This document shows, in pieces, positions 17,383 to 23,807 of a stretch of 32,252 bases of DNA. How positions within the stretch are numbered: position 1 is the first letter of the stretch; every line of letters begins with the position of its first letter. Under the pieces are notes generated by a model. It was not told the origin of the DNA and did not search any database. It saw nothing but the letters and a program-made list of their open reading frames with translations. Source of the stretch: Bryobacterales bacterium (GTDB taxonomy: Bacteria; Acidobacteriota; Terriglobia; Bryobacterales; Bryobacteraceae); assembly GCA_947467185.1 (NCBI GenBank), contig CANIHR010000022.1:1-32252 (forward strand), in the 5' to 3' direction. A program made the translations under genes and the position numbers.

Positions 17383-17723
17383 TGCCCCCAGTTGGCACAT
17401 TTCTCGCCCATGTTCGCCAGGGAGTGGTTACACTCCCCCCACCCATCGTGCAATTCTGTCAGGCGAAGGCGTGGAACTTCTTCCGCATCGCGTCTCTGGA
17501 CGAAGAGCGCCTCGAATTCACGCCCGTCCTGCCGGATGACGACCTGGACGACGTGGACGTCGGCTTCCATTCCAGCCTGTCGGAAGACGGCAAACTCTGG
17601 ATCCCGGCCGACTTGCGCAAGGCCGTGATGCTGGGCGAACAGGCCGTGATGGTGCGTATCGAAGAGGGTACGCTGCGGATGTACCTGCGGCGCGTGTTTA
17701 AGACTCTGGGCTTCGGCCCGTAA
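17382..17723 (+). CDS. small protein with AbrB/MraZ-like C-terminal segment
   Basis: This 113-residue protein is coupled to xseA by a TAATG junction. The middle is acidic (LPDDDLDDVDVGF). The C-terminal half reads DGKLWIPADLRKAVMLGEQA and ends MYLRRVFKTLGF. The phrase 'lWIPadLRka.gl...vmvr.eeg' resembles the swapped-hairpin fold of AbrB and MraZ proteins. A DNA-binding or structural role is possible, but the family is not named with certainty. The adjacent hairpin at 17734-17777 ends this transcription unit. Confidence 0.72.
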   Translation: MPPVGTFLAHVRQGVVTLPPPIVQFCQAKAWNFFRIASLDEERLEFTPVLPDDDLDDVDVGFHSSLSEDGKLWIPADLRKAVMLGEQAVMVRIEEGTLRMYLRRVFKTLGFGP

Positions 17724-17733
17724 GCACAAAAAG

Positions 17734-17777
17734 CCGGCGAAGTTCCCCCCTCTCACCGGGGGAGCCTCGCCGGCTCT
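17734..17777. terminator. bidirectional hairpin terminator
   Basis: The arms AGCCGGCGA and TCGCCGGCT (9 bp, perfect) enclose a second CCCCC/GGGGG pairing. On the minus strand the stem is followed by TTTTTGTG, a U-tract, so it ends the minus-strand small-protein genes. On the plus strand the tail is CTCTTGTTT, weaker but adequate for the xseA unit. Confidence 0.8.
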
Positions 17778-17799
17778 CTTGTTTCCTCGCAGGAACTTG

Positions 17800-17976
17800 T
17801 TACTTCGCGGCAGGCGTGGCAGCCTTAACCGTATGGGACTTCTTCGCATGCTTCACAACATGCTTCTTCGAGACCTTGGCAGCGGGGCTGGCCGGAGTGG
17901 CTGGGACCGCCGGGGTGGCCGGGGTCTGAGCAAAGGCAACAGCCATTGCAGCGAGTGAAAGAACGATGAGTTTCAT
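17800..17976 (-). CDS. tiny exported Ala/Pro/Lys-rich protein, copy 3 (Asr-like)
   Basis: This 58-residue protein is too short for most gene finders. MKLIVLSLAAMAVAFAQ is a signal peptide, and the first two tandem paralogs share it with small changes. The mature part has TPATPAVPATPASPA followed by SKKHVVKHAKKSH and ends ATPAAK. The composition (Ala/Pro/Thr then Lys/His repeats) resembles the E. coli acid-shock protein Asr. That is a likeness of composition and not proven homology. A GGAAA-type ribosome site precedes the ATG. It is the most diverged of the three copies. A strong hairpin lies 64-106 nt upstream of the start. Confidence 0.8.
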   Translation of the reverse strand: MKLIVLSLAAMAVAFAQTPATPAVPATPASPAAKVSKKHVVKHAKKSHTVKAATPAAK

Positions 17977-18039
17977 GGTAGTTTTCCGTTTCCTTGTGTA
18001 ATTGACAGCGGCTCTTGTTAGTGGGGTTTTGAATTCACC

Positions 18040-18082
18040 CCCGACGAGGCCGATCCGTCATGCGGAAACGATCCTCGTCGGG
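18040..18082. repeat. hairpin upstream of small exported protein copy 3
   Basis: The perfect 10-bp arms CCCGACGAGG (18040-18049) and CCTCGTCGGG (18073-18082) pair. No U-tract follows on the minus strand. It lies 20 nt after the stop of copy 2 and 64 nt before the ATG of copy 3. The loop contains CCGCATGACGG on the minus strand, close to the CCGCATGAACGG arm of the other two hairpins in this cluster. Confidence 0.75.
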
Positions 18083-18101
18083 TCTGGCAACGGCGGCAAA
18101 C

Positions 18102-18305
18102 TTACTTCGCCGCGGGTGCCGCGGTAGCAGCCGTCGGCTTGCCGGCTTCCGCTTTCTTTGCGTGCTTTTTCACTTTCTTCACTTCCGGCTTCGCTGTCGC
18201 GGTGGCGGCAGCGGCGGGCGCGGCGGTCTTTTCGGGGGCCTTCGCAGCGGGAGTCTGAGCGAAGGCAACGGCCATGGCGGCGAATGTAAGAACGATGGTT
18301 TTCAT
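18102..18305 (-). CDS. tiny exported Ala/Lys-rich protein, copy 2 (Asr-like)
   Basis: This 67-residue protein has signal peptide MKTIVLTFAAMAVAFAQ and mature part TPAAKAPEKTAAPAAAATAT. KVKKHAKKAEAGK and a tail ending AAPAAK follow. It is nearly identical to copy 1 over the first 40 residues and differs in the basic block. The ATG follows GGAAACTAAC. The mature protein is strongly basic and of low complexity, so it is probably disordered in the periplasm. An acid- or envelope-stress role is suggested only by resemblance to Asr of enterobacteria. Confidence 0.85.
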   Translation of the reverse strand: MKTIVLTFAAMAVAFAQTPAAKAPEKTAAPAAAATATAKPEVKKVKKHAKKAEAGKPTAATAAPAAK

Positions 18306-18381
18306 GTTAGTTTCCGATCCTTTTTCTTCGAAGCGGCTTGTTGTGTTCGCTTCTGCTTACTAAGACGTTTTCGATTCTTAA

Positions 18382-18420
18382 CCCCGTATGAACGGCTTGT
18401 TAATTACCGTTCATGCGGGG
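18382..18420. repeat. 14-bp hairpin upstream of small exported protein copy 2
   Basis: The arms CCCCGTATGAACGG (18382-18395) and CCGTTCATGCGGGG (18407-18420) pair with a single wobble. It lies 9 nt after the stop of copy 1 and 77 nt before the ATG of copy 2. The copy at 18712-18746 is near identical, so the hairpin belongs to the duplicated unit. Confidence 0.85.
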
Positions 18421-18429
18421 AACGCAATG

Positions 18430-18630
18430 TTACTTCGCAGCGGGGGTAGCGGCCGTCATCTTCGACGCGTCCGCTTTCTTCGCGTGCTTCTTCACAACCT
18501 TCTTCGCTTCCGGCTTGGCGGTCGCAGTTGCGGCAGCGGCAGGCGCGGCCGTCTTTTCAGGGGCCTTTGTGGCAGAGGTTTGAGCGAAGGCAACGGCCAT
18601 GGCGGCGAATGTAAGAACGATGGTTTTCAT
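18430..18630 (-). CDS. tiny exported Ala/Lys-rich protein, copy 1 (Asr-like)
   Basis: This 66-residue protein has signal peptide MKTIVLTFAAMAVAFAQ, then TSATKAPEKTAAPAAAATAT, the basic block KKVVKKHAKKADASK and the tail ATPAAK. The ATG at 18630 is chosen because it aligns with the start of the other copies and follows GGAAACTAAC; an in-frame ATG 12 nt upstream is less likely. It is the first of three tandem paralogs and diverges from the cytochrome gene at 18765. The 325-bp spacing to copy 2 and the matching upstream DNA show a recent tandem duplication. Confidence 0.85.
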   Translation of the reverse strand: MKTIVLTFAAMAVAFAQTSATKAPEKTAAPAAAATATAKPEAKKVVKKHAKKADASKMTAATPAAK

Positions 18631-18711
18631 GTTAGTTTCCAATCCTTGTTTTCCGAAGCGCTCTTCATTTCGTCTCGCTTCTGATTACTAAGACGCTTTC
18701 GATTCTTAACC

Positions 18712-18746
18712 CCGTATGAACGGCCTGTTAAATCCCGTTCATGCGG
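18712..18746. repeat. 12-bp hairpin upstream of small exported protein copy 1
   Basis: The arms CCGTATGAACGG (18712-18723) and CCGTTCATGCGG (18735-18746) pair with one wobble. It is a near copy of the hairpin at 18382-18420. No gene ends just before it on the minus strand, so here it cannot be a terminator of an upstream paralog. This points to a role on the 5' side of the small genes, as an operator or leader RNA. It also lies next to the TAGAAT before the plus-strand cytochrome gene. Confidence 0.8.
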
Positions 18747-18764
18747 TAGAATCGACCGAAAGAC

Positions 18765-20255
18765 ATGGAACGAACCCCGCGTCACATCAGGATCCTTACA
18801 GCAGCCGCGCTGTGGATCTCCCCGCTCCTCTCGCAGACGATTCCCCTGACCTGGGACAGCGCGGCCCTGGCGACGGCCCTGCTGCCTCCCCCTGTCGCAG
18901 GCGCAAAGATTCAGCACGTTTCTTCCGACTATTACTACCGGATGCGGGATCGTGTCATGTACCGGCGCTATCCGGTGTACGCCGCGAAATCGGAGCCCGC
19001 GGGCTATATGCAGAAGCTGGCGGCAACAGAACCGGAAGTTACCTTCGACGCCACCAAACTGCAGACAGAACAGGCGTGGGTCAAAGCCGGACGCGAAGTC
19101 TTTCGCTACCCCATCGCGATGATTCCGATTCAGGCGCTGCCCGCCTTCCGGAGCATCCTGGAGAGCGCAGGCGTTCCCCCGGCGAAGGATGGCACTTATC
19201 CGCAACTGACGCTCGTGGTTCCGAAGAAAGGTCAGGTGATGCTCGGGTTTCTGGCTTGCGCGACCTGCCACACACGAATTCAACCGGATGGCGCCGTCAT
19301 TGAAGGCGCTCAGGGCACAATCCCCGATCTGCTGCTCGGCTTCGGAAATGACACGGCAACGGCTCGGGCATTTGCAAAGGGCCTGTTCCGGGTTCCCTGG
19401 CTCGCATCCGACCCGATCAGCAGGGTGGACACAATGACCCTGGAGCAAATCAATGCGATCAAGGCCGCAGTCCCTACCGGCGTGGTTGGACGGCACGGCA
19501 CCAGTCTGTTTTCGCCCGTACAGATTCCCGACCTGATCGGCATCAAAGACAGGCGCTATCTGGATCACACCGGGCAGGTGCGCCACCGTGACATGGGAGA
19601 CCTGATGCGCTACGCAGCCCTCAACAATGCGACCCCGCCAGCAGGTATGGACCTGTTGGCCAATGTCGGCGGCTTTATCCCAGCGGGCAATATGAACGGG
19701 AAGTCCGACAACGCGCTGCCACCGGCTGAATCGCTGGACCGCTACTCGGAGGTCCAGTTGTTTGCCCTCGGCAAGTTCCTTTATTCACTGACACCACCGC
19801 CGAACCCCAATCAGGCGAGTCCCCTGACAAAGCAGGGCGAGGCCGTTTTCCAGCAACAGGGCTGCGGCCGCTGCCACACGCCGCCGCTCTACACCTCAAA
19901 CAAGCTGACGCCGGCGGTTGGTTATAAAGTGCCGGAAGCAGACCGAAAGATCTACGACATTGAGCCAACTGTTGTCGGGACCGACCCTACCCTGACCATG
20001 ACGACGCGCCGGGGGACCGGCTACTACAAGGTGCCGTCACTTCGGGGCGTTTGGTATCGGGGACCCTTTGAGCACAACGGCTCAGTGGCGACGCTGGAAG
20101 ACTGGTTTAACCCGAAGCGGCTCAGTCCGGAATATGTTCCGACTGGCTGGAAGGGTGATGGCGTTGAGAAGCGCGCTGTGCAGGGACACCCGTTCGGGCT
20201 CGGAATCACCGCTGCGGAGAAGACAGCGCTGATTGCGTTCCTGAAGACGCTTTGA
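18765..20255 (+). CDS. secreted di-heme c-type cytochrome (peroxidase/DHOR-like)
   Basis: This 496-residue exported protein has a signal peptide (HIRILTAAALWISPLLSQ). It has two heme-binding CxxCH motifs, CATCH near residue 165 and CGRCH near 367. The second lies in KQGEAVFQQQGCGRCHTPPL, the usual opening of a cytochrome c domain. YKVPSLRGVWYRGPFEHNGS near 425-445 resembles the C-terminal part of di-heme peroxidase (MauG/CcpA) and DHOR proteins. It probably acts as a periplasmic electron carrier or oxidoreductase; the partner is unknown. TAGAAT lies 12 nt before the ATG. Its last 50 bp overlap the 3' end of the convergent hydrolase gene. Confidence 0.88.
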   Translation: MERTPRHIRILTAAALWISPLLSQTIPLTWDSAALATALLPPPVAGAKIQHVSSDYYYRMRDRVMYRRYPVYAAKSEPAGYMQKLAATEPEVTFDATKLQTEQAWVKAGREVFRYPIAMIPIQALPAFRSILESAGVPPAKDGTYPQLTLVVPKKGQVMLGFLACATCHTRIQPDGAVIEGAQGTIPDLLLGFGNDTATARAFAKGLFRVPWLASDPISRVDTMTLEQINAIKAAVPTGVVGRHGTSLFSPVQIPDLIGIKDRRYLDHTGQVRHRDMGDLMRYAALNNATPPAGMDLLANVGGFIPAGNMNGKSDNALPPAESLDRYSEVQLFALGKFLYSLTPPPNPNQASPLTKQGEAVFQQQGCGRCHTPPLYTSNKLTPAVGYKVPEADRKIYDIEPTVVGTDPTLTMTTRRGTGYYKVPSLRGVWYRGPFEHNGSVATLEDWFNPKRLSPEYVPTGWKGDGVEKRAVQGHPFGLGITAAEKTALIAFLKTL

Positions 20256-20931
20256 GGAATTGTGCAGCGGCGGGGACTACGCGGACAAACTCTTTCGCCG
20301 CCAGGATTCCGACTTCACGACGACCTTTGTCGCCCAGGTGCGTGGTGTCGGGTTTGCCCTCTTTGGTGACGGCGTTCAGTTCGGCTGTCTTCTCGGGACC
20401 GAGGGCTTCAGACTGGGCGCGGGTTACCGCATACATGTCCATTAGCGGCACATGCTGCTCCGCGGCGATCAGCCGGACTTCTTCCACGTAAGGCACGAGG
20501 GTATCCGCCTTGATACGGCCGTCTTCCGTGAAGACACGCCGGACGATTGAGGTAACCAGAACCGGTTTCGCTCCCGCGCGGCGCGCTTCTTCGATGTAAC
20601 GGATCAGGTTGGCGCGGTAGGTGGTCTTCGGGTCGGTTTCGCGTTCCGGACCCTTGCCGGGACCATCGTTGTGCCCGAACTGGATCAGAATGTAGTCGGC
20701 CTTCGCGGTCAGCGCGGGAGCCCAGGCACCTTCATCACGAAAGCTCTTCGAACTGCCGCCATTGAGCGCCAGGTTCACCACTTCCACCTCACTGCCAAAC
20801 TGCGCACGAAACCCCGTACCCCAGCCACCTTCGTCATTCACGGTAGAATCGCCCGTCAGGACAATCTTCGTCGCGGCAATGGAGTTCATCGCAAGCGCCA
20901 TCATCATCAATCCAGCAGGCAGGACACGCAT
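20206..20931 (-). CDS. SGNH hydrolase, rhamnogalacturonan acetylesterase-like
   Basis: This 241-residue secreted esterase has a signal peptide (about 1-20). Block I is GDSTVND with the nucleophile Ser near 29, the GDST variant typical of rhamnogalacturonan acetylesterases. Block II is NGGSSKS with Gly near 58, block III is GHND with Asn near 88, and block V is DTTHLG with Asp near 195 and His near 198. It should remove acetyl groups from pectin or another plant polysaccharide. A TAGAAT lies 6 nt before the ATG with no ribosome site between. The C-terminal 16 codons are antisense to the cytochrome 3' end. Confidence 0.92.
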   Translation of the reverse strand: MRVLPAGLMMMALAMNSIAATKIVLTGDSTVNDEGGWGTGFRAQFGSEVEVVNLALNGGSSKSFRDEGAWAPALTAKADYILIQFGHNDGPGKGPERETDPKTTYRANLIRYIEEARRAGAKPVLVTSIVRRVFTEDGRIKADTLVPYVEEVRLIAAEQHVPLMDMYAVTRAQSEALGPEKTAELNAVTKEGKPDTTHLGDKGRREVGILAAKEFVRVVPAAAQFLKASSGTQSALSSPQR

Positions 20932-20964
20932 CTGTCGATTCTAACGTGGCGTTAAGCTGAGGGA

Positions 20965-21276
20965 ATGCGCTACCACCTGCTCGCCGTAGCGACGTTCCTG
21001 CTCGCGGGCAACATTCTGTTCCGCCACTTTGACCCGTACCTGTCTCTCAGCCGAAGAATCCTGAAGAGCGCTATCACCCTCGGCGTTACCGCCCTCGTGT
21101 CACACTACTTCGGCACCAAAGGGGTCCTGATCGTGGGCACAATCGCCCTGATCCCGCTCATCTACGTCCACGGCATCTGGCTGCCCCGTCAGGGCATCAA
21201 TGGCTGGACGGCAGAGCCGCGCGACAAATACTACGCGCTGCGGGGTATTAAGCCCCCCGCACCGTCGGAAGAATAA
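20965..21276 (+). CDS. small membrane protein, unknown
   Basis: This 103-residue protein has two or three hydrophobic segments: YHLLAVATFLLAGNILF, SAITLGVTALVSHYFG and VLIVGTIALIPLIYVHGIWL. A charged cytosolic-type tail follows (NGWTAEPRDKYYALRGIK). The ATG follows GAGGGA closely. I do not recognise a family. It diverges from the esterase gene 33 nt away, and its last 29 bp overlap the acetyltransferase gene on the other strand. Confidence 0.75.
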   Translation: MRYHLLAVATFLLAGNILFRHFDPYLSLSRRILKSAITLGVTALVSHYFGTKGVLIVGTIALIPLIYVHGIWLPRQGINGWTAEPRDKYYALRGIKPPAPSEE

Positions 21277-21850
21277 TCGCGAAACCGTCTTCCACACCCA
21301 GCACCGGGGCGACAGCATGCCGCGACTGCCAGCGATCCGGCCGCAGAACACGCATCACAGCTATTTCGTCACAGGACTGGAACTTCGGGCAGCGCAAACA
21401 GTCTTTCCACGCCTTGAGCGGCAGTTCGCCACGCTCCACGACATTGAAACCGACTTTTTCAAAGAAGCTCTGCACGTAGGTGAACGCGAAGACCGCATCC
21501 AGGCCGTACGTCTTGGCTTCCGAAACAAGCGACTGCACGATCAGGCGGCCCACACCATGCTTCTTGTGCGATTCCGCCGTCGCCAGGGACCGAATTTCAC
21601 CCACGGTGGGCGAATAGAAATGCAGTGCGCCACAACCGGCCAGCCTGCGGCCATCCCACGCAACCGTGAAATCGCGCATGTTCTCCGACAGTTCGAACTC
21701 GGTGCGCGGCAGCATAATGCCCTTCGCCGCATAGCCGTTAATCAATTCCAGCAGAGCCGGAATGTCCTGCATGTTGGCTTTCCGGACGTCAATCTTGGCG
21801 CTGGATACGCTCGCCGGTTCCACCTGTTCGTCTGTCAGAGCACTGATCAT
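21248..21850 (-). CDS. GNAT acetyltransferase, probable N-acetylglutamate synthase (ArgA-like)
   Basis: This 200-residue GNAT protein is the last gene of an argC-argB unit. Motif A reads SLATAESHKKHGVGRLIV, and VRKANMQDIPALLELINGYA with GIMLPRTEFELSENMRDF matches the short, kinase-free type of amino-acid N-acetyltransferase. FTYVQSFFEKVGFNVVERGELPLK and CPKFQSCDEIAVMRVL are also seen in such ArgA-like proteins. It probably makes N-acetylglutamate, the first step of arginine synthesis. The operon position supports this, since the start overlaps the argB stop as ATGA. The activity is inferred. Confidence 0.86.
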   Translation of the reverse strand: MISALTDEQVEPASVSSAKIDVRKANMQDIPALLELINGYAAKGIMLPRTEFELSENMRDFTVAWDGRRLAGCGALHFYSPTVGEIRSLATAESHKKHGVGRLIVQSLVSEAKTYGLDAVFAFTYVQSFFEKVGFNVVERGELPLKAWKDCLRCPKFQSCDEIAVMRVLRPDRWQSRHAVAPVLGVEDGFAIILPTVRGA

Positions 21851-22620
21851 GCTGCCACCACTTTCGTTCCCGTTTGCTCACCCGCGAAAACCCGCGCCAC
21901 GATATCGGCGTCCGAGCCCCGCACGATCCGCACTTCACCCACACCACCCAGCACCGCATCACAGGCGGCGTTGAGCTTGGCCTGCATGCCACCCGTCGCC
22001 ACGCCATCGGCGATCAACTTCCGGCAATCCGCCACGGTCAGCAGCGGCAGAATTTCCTTCTCGGCATTCATCACACCGGGAACATCGGTCAGGAAGACCA
22101 GACGGTCCACCTTCCAGCCGGACGCCACCGCGACAGCCATGGAATCGCCGTTCACGTTGTAGACTTCGCCGGATTTGCCACCCGCCACACAGGCGACCAC
22201 CGGGACATAGCCCGCACCGGTCAGCGTCTGCAGCAGCCCGGGGTCGGACGTTTCCACCTTGCCGACGAAGCCAAGTTCGGGATCGAGCTGGCTCGCCGTG
22301 GCAACGCCGGAATCAATCCCCGTCAGACCTACCGCACGCAGACCGACAGCGCCCAAAGCCGCCACCAACTGCGTGTTCACGGTACCGGCGAGAACCTTCA
22401 GCACCGCATCGACAGTTTCGTCCGTGGTGACACGCAGGCCACGCACAAACGAACTCTTCACGCCGCGTTCTTCCAGGAACCGCGTCATCTGCTTGCCGCC
22501 GCCGTGGACGACGGTCAACTGCATGCCCGACGCCGAGACCTGCGCGAGTTGCCGCGCGATGTCGGCACGAGACCCGAGGTCGTCCAGCAAACTGCCGCCG
22601 ATTTTCACCAGAGCTTTCAT
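21847..22620 (-). CDS. argB: acetylglutamate kinase
   Basis: This 257-residue amino-acid kinase phosphorylates N-acetylglutamate, the second step of arginine synthesis. ALVKIGGSLLDD at the start holds the conserved Lys and Gly-rich loop. VVHGGGKQMTRFLEERG binds the substrate, GLTGIDSGV follows, and the C-terminal GVATGGMQAKLNAACDAVLGG ends the core with the nucleotide-binding Lys. The ATG at 22620 follows the argC stop with no gap (TAGATG). The length is typical of the short ArgB type. Confidence 0.95.
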   Translation of the reverse strand: MKALVKIGGSLLDDLGSRADIARQLAQVSASGMQLTVVHGGGKQMTRFLEERGVKSSFVRGLRVTTDETVDAVLKVLAGTVNTQLVAALGAVGLRAVGLTGIDSGVATASQLDPELGFVGKVETSDPGLLQTLTGAGYVPVVACVAGGKSGEVYNVNGDSMAVAVASGWKVDRLVFLTDVPGVMNAEKEILPLLTVADCRKLIADGVATGGMQAKLNAACDAVLGGVGEVRIVRGSDADIVARVFAGEQTGTKVVAA

Positions 22621-23628
22621 CTAGAGAAGTCCCGCCGTTTCCTCGAAGCCCATGATGAGGTTCAGATTCTGAATCGCCTGGCCCGCAGCACCCTTCACCA
22701 GGTTGTCGATGGCGCTGACCACCACGGCGCGGCCCGTCGCGGCATCCAGTACCACGCCGATATCGCAGAAATTAGTGTGCCGGACGGCGTGCAGGTCGGG
22801 AACATGACCCGCTTCATAGATCCGAACGAACGGCTCATTCTCGTACTGCTTCTGGTAGACGCCAACGATATCCGCCGCCGTCATACTCTTCGTCGCACGG
22901 AAGTAGATGGTTTCCAGAATGCCCCGGTCGATCGGGATCAACTGGGCCGTGAAGCTGAATTCCGGCTCTTCCAGACCGCTGGTCATGAGGACTTCCGGCA
23001 CATGGCGGTGCCGCAGGATCGAATAGGCCGAGAAGTTCTCGGTCACTTCACAGAAGCTGTTCTTGTGGGTGGCCTTGCGACCGGCGCCGCTGACTCCGCT
23101 CTTGGCGTCGCAGATAACACCGGCAGCGCGGTCGATCACACCCGCGGCAACCAGAGGCCGAATCGCCAGATTCGCAGCGGTCGGGTAGCAGCCAGGGTTC
23201 GAAATCAGCCGCGCACCCGCATTTTGGGCACGGTTGTATTCAGGCAGACCGTACACCGCTTCTGAGAACAGGTCCGCCGCCGTGTGATCTTCCTTGTACC
23301 AGTGCTTGTAATTTTCAGCGGACTGCAGACGGAACGCCCCACTCAGATCCACCACCTTAATGCCCGCAGCGAGAAAGCCAGGGGTCACGTCCATGGAAAC
23401 TTCCGGGGGCGTGGCCAGCAGGACAGCCTGCACGCCGGCCTCGCGGGCAGCCTCGGGGGACGCAGCAGCACGACGCGGTCCGGACTTGCGGACCAGCTTC
23501 CGGTCATCGCCGGCGTCGTGCCGGTGTTCCAGCAGGACAGGCTCAAATTCAGGGTGGCGTCCCAGGATGCCAACCGCTTCAACACCTGAGTAACCACGAA
23601 AACCAACTACACCAATGGGGATCGACAT
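22621..23628 (-). CDS. argC: N-acetyl-gamma-glutamyl-phosphate reductase
   Basis: This 335-residue NADPH-dependent enzyme reduces acetylglutamyl phosphate, the third step of arginine synthesis. The N-terminal VGVVGFRGYSGVEAV-like stretch (written here VVGFRGYSGVEAV) is the nucleotide-binding loop. The catalytic Cys lies in SNPGCYPTAANLA near residue 147. DAKSGVSGAGRKA and RHRHVPEVL are conserved further on. It is first in the operon argC-argB-acetyltransferase. The only plausible start is ATG 23628, which has no Shine-Dalgarno sequence. The region before it is filled by two ARG-box-like operators. Confidence 0.95.
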   Translation of the reverse strand: MSIPIGVVGFRGYSGVEAVGILGRHPEFEPVLLEHRHDAGDDRKLVRKSGPRRAAASPEAAREAGVQAVLLATPPEVSMDVTPGFLAAGIKVVDLSGAFRLQSAENYKHWYKEDHTAADLFSEAVYGLPEYNRAQNAGARLISNPGCYPTAANLAIRPLVAAGVIDRAAGVICDAKSGVSGAGRKATHKNSFCEVTENFSAYSILRHRHVPEVLMTSGLEEPEFSFTAQLIPIDRGILETIYFRATKSMTAADIVGVYQKQYENEPFVRIYEAGHVPDLHAVRHTNFCDIGVVLDAATGRAVVVSAIDNLVKGAAGQAIQNLNLIMGFEETAGLL

Positions 23629-23629
23629 G

Positions 23630-23667
23630 GATGATTATTTATTCAGTGAAATGAATATTTATTCTAC
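23630..23667. promoter_or_regulatory. tandem ARG-box-like operators upstream of argC
   Basis: On the plus strand, TGATTATTTATTCA (23632-23645) and TGAATATTTATTCT (23652-23665) each match the ArgR consensus TGAATWWWWATTCA with a single mismatch. Their centres are 20 bp apart, close to the 20-21 bp spacing of paired ARG boxes in E. coli. The upstream box covers the predicted -10 and the other reaches to 4 nt from the argC ATG. This AT-rich island stands out from GC-rich surroundings. Arginine-dependent repression by an ArgR protein is inferred. Confidence 0.75.
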
Positions 23668-23690
23668 ACCTGTGGCACCCGCAGTCGCAA
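23661..23690 (-). promoter_or_regulatory. predicted argC promoter
   Basis: The minus strand reads TTGCGA (23685-23690), an 18-nt spacer, then TAGAAT (23661-23666). Transcription would start about 25 nt before the ATG. The -10 element is part of the distal ARG-box-like site, the classic arrangement for repression. Confidence 0.6.
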
Positions 23691-23807
23691 CTCTGGTACA
23701 CTGCGGAAACCTTCTTCCTTCTTGTCTCGCGGCGCGATTGGAGCTTGTGGCTGGCAACCACGTTCTGACGCACTTCGTTTTCCCGCCCACGTACTGGGAG
23801 CTACATT

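Noticed and set aside
18627-19586. 319-codon minus-strand frame opposite the cytochrome
   Set aside because: It is antisense to two CxxCH motifs and its proposed end runs into the upstream region of small protein copy 1.
21874-23265. 463-codon open frame opposite argB and argC
   Set aside because: His/Arg/Gln-rich translation typical of antisense frames; both arg genes have complete catalytic motifs.
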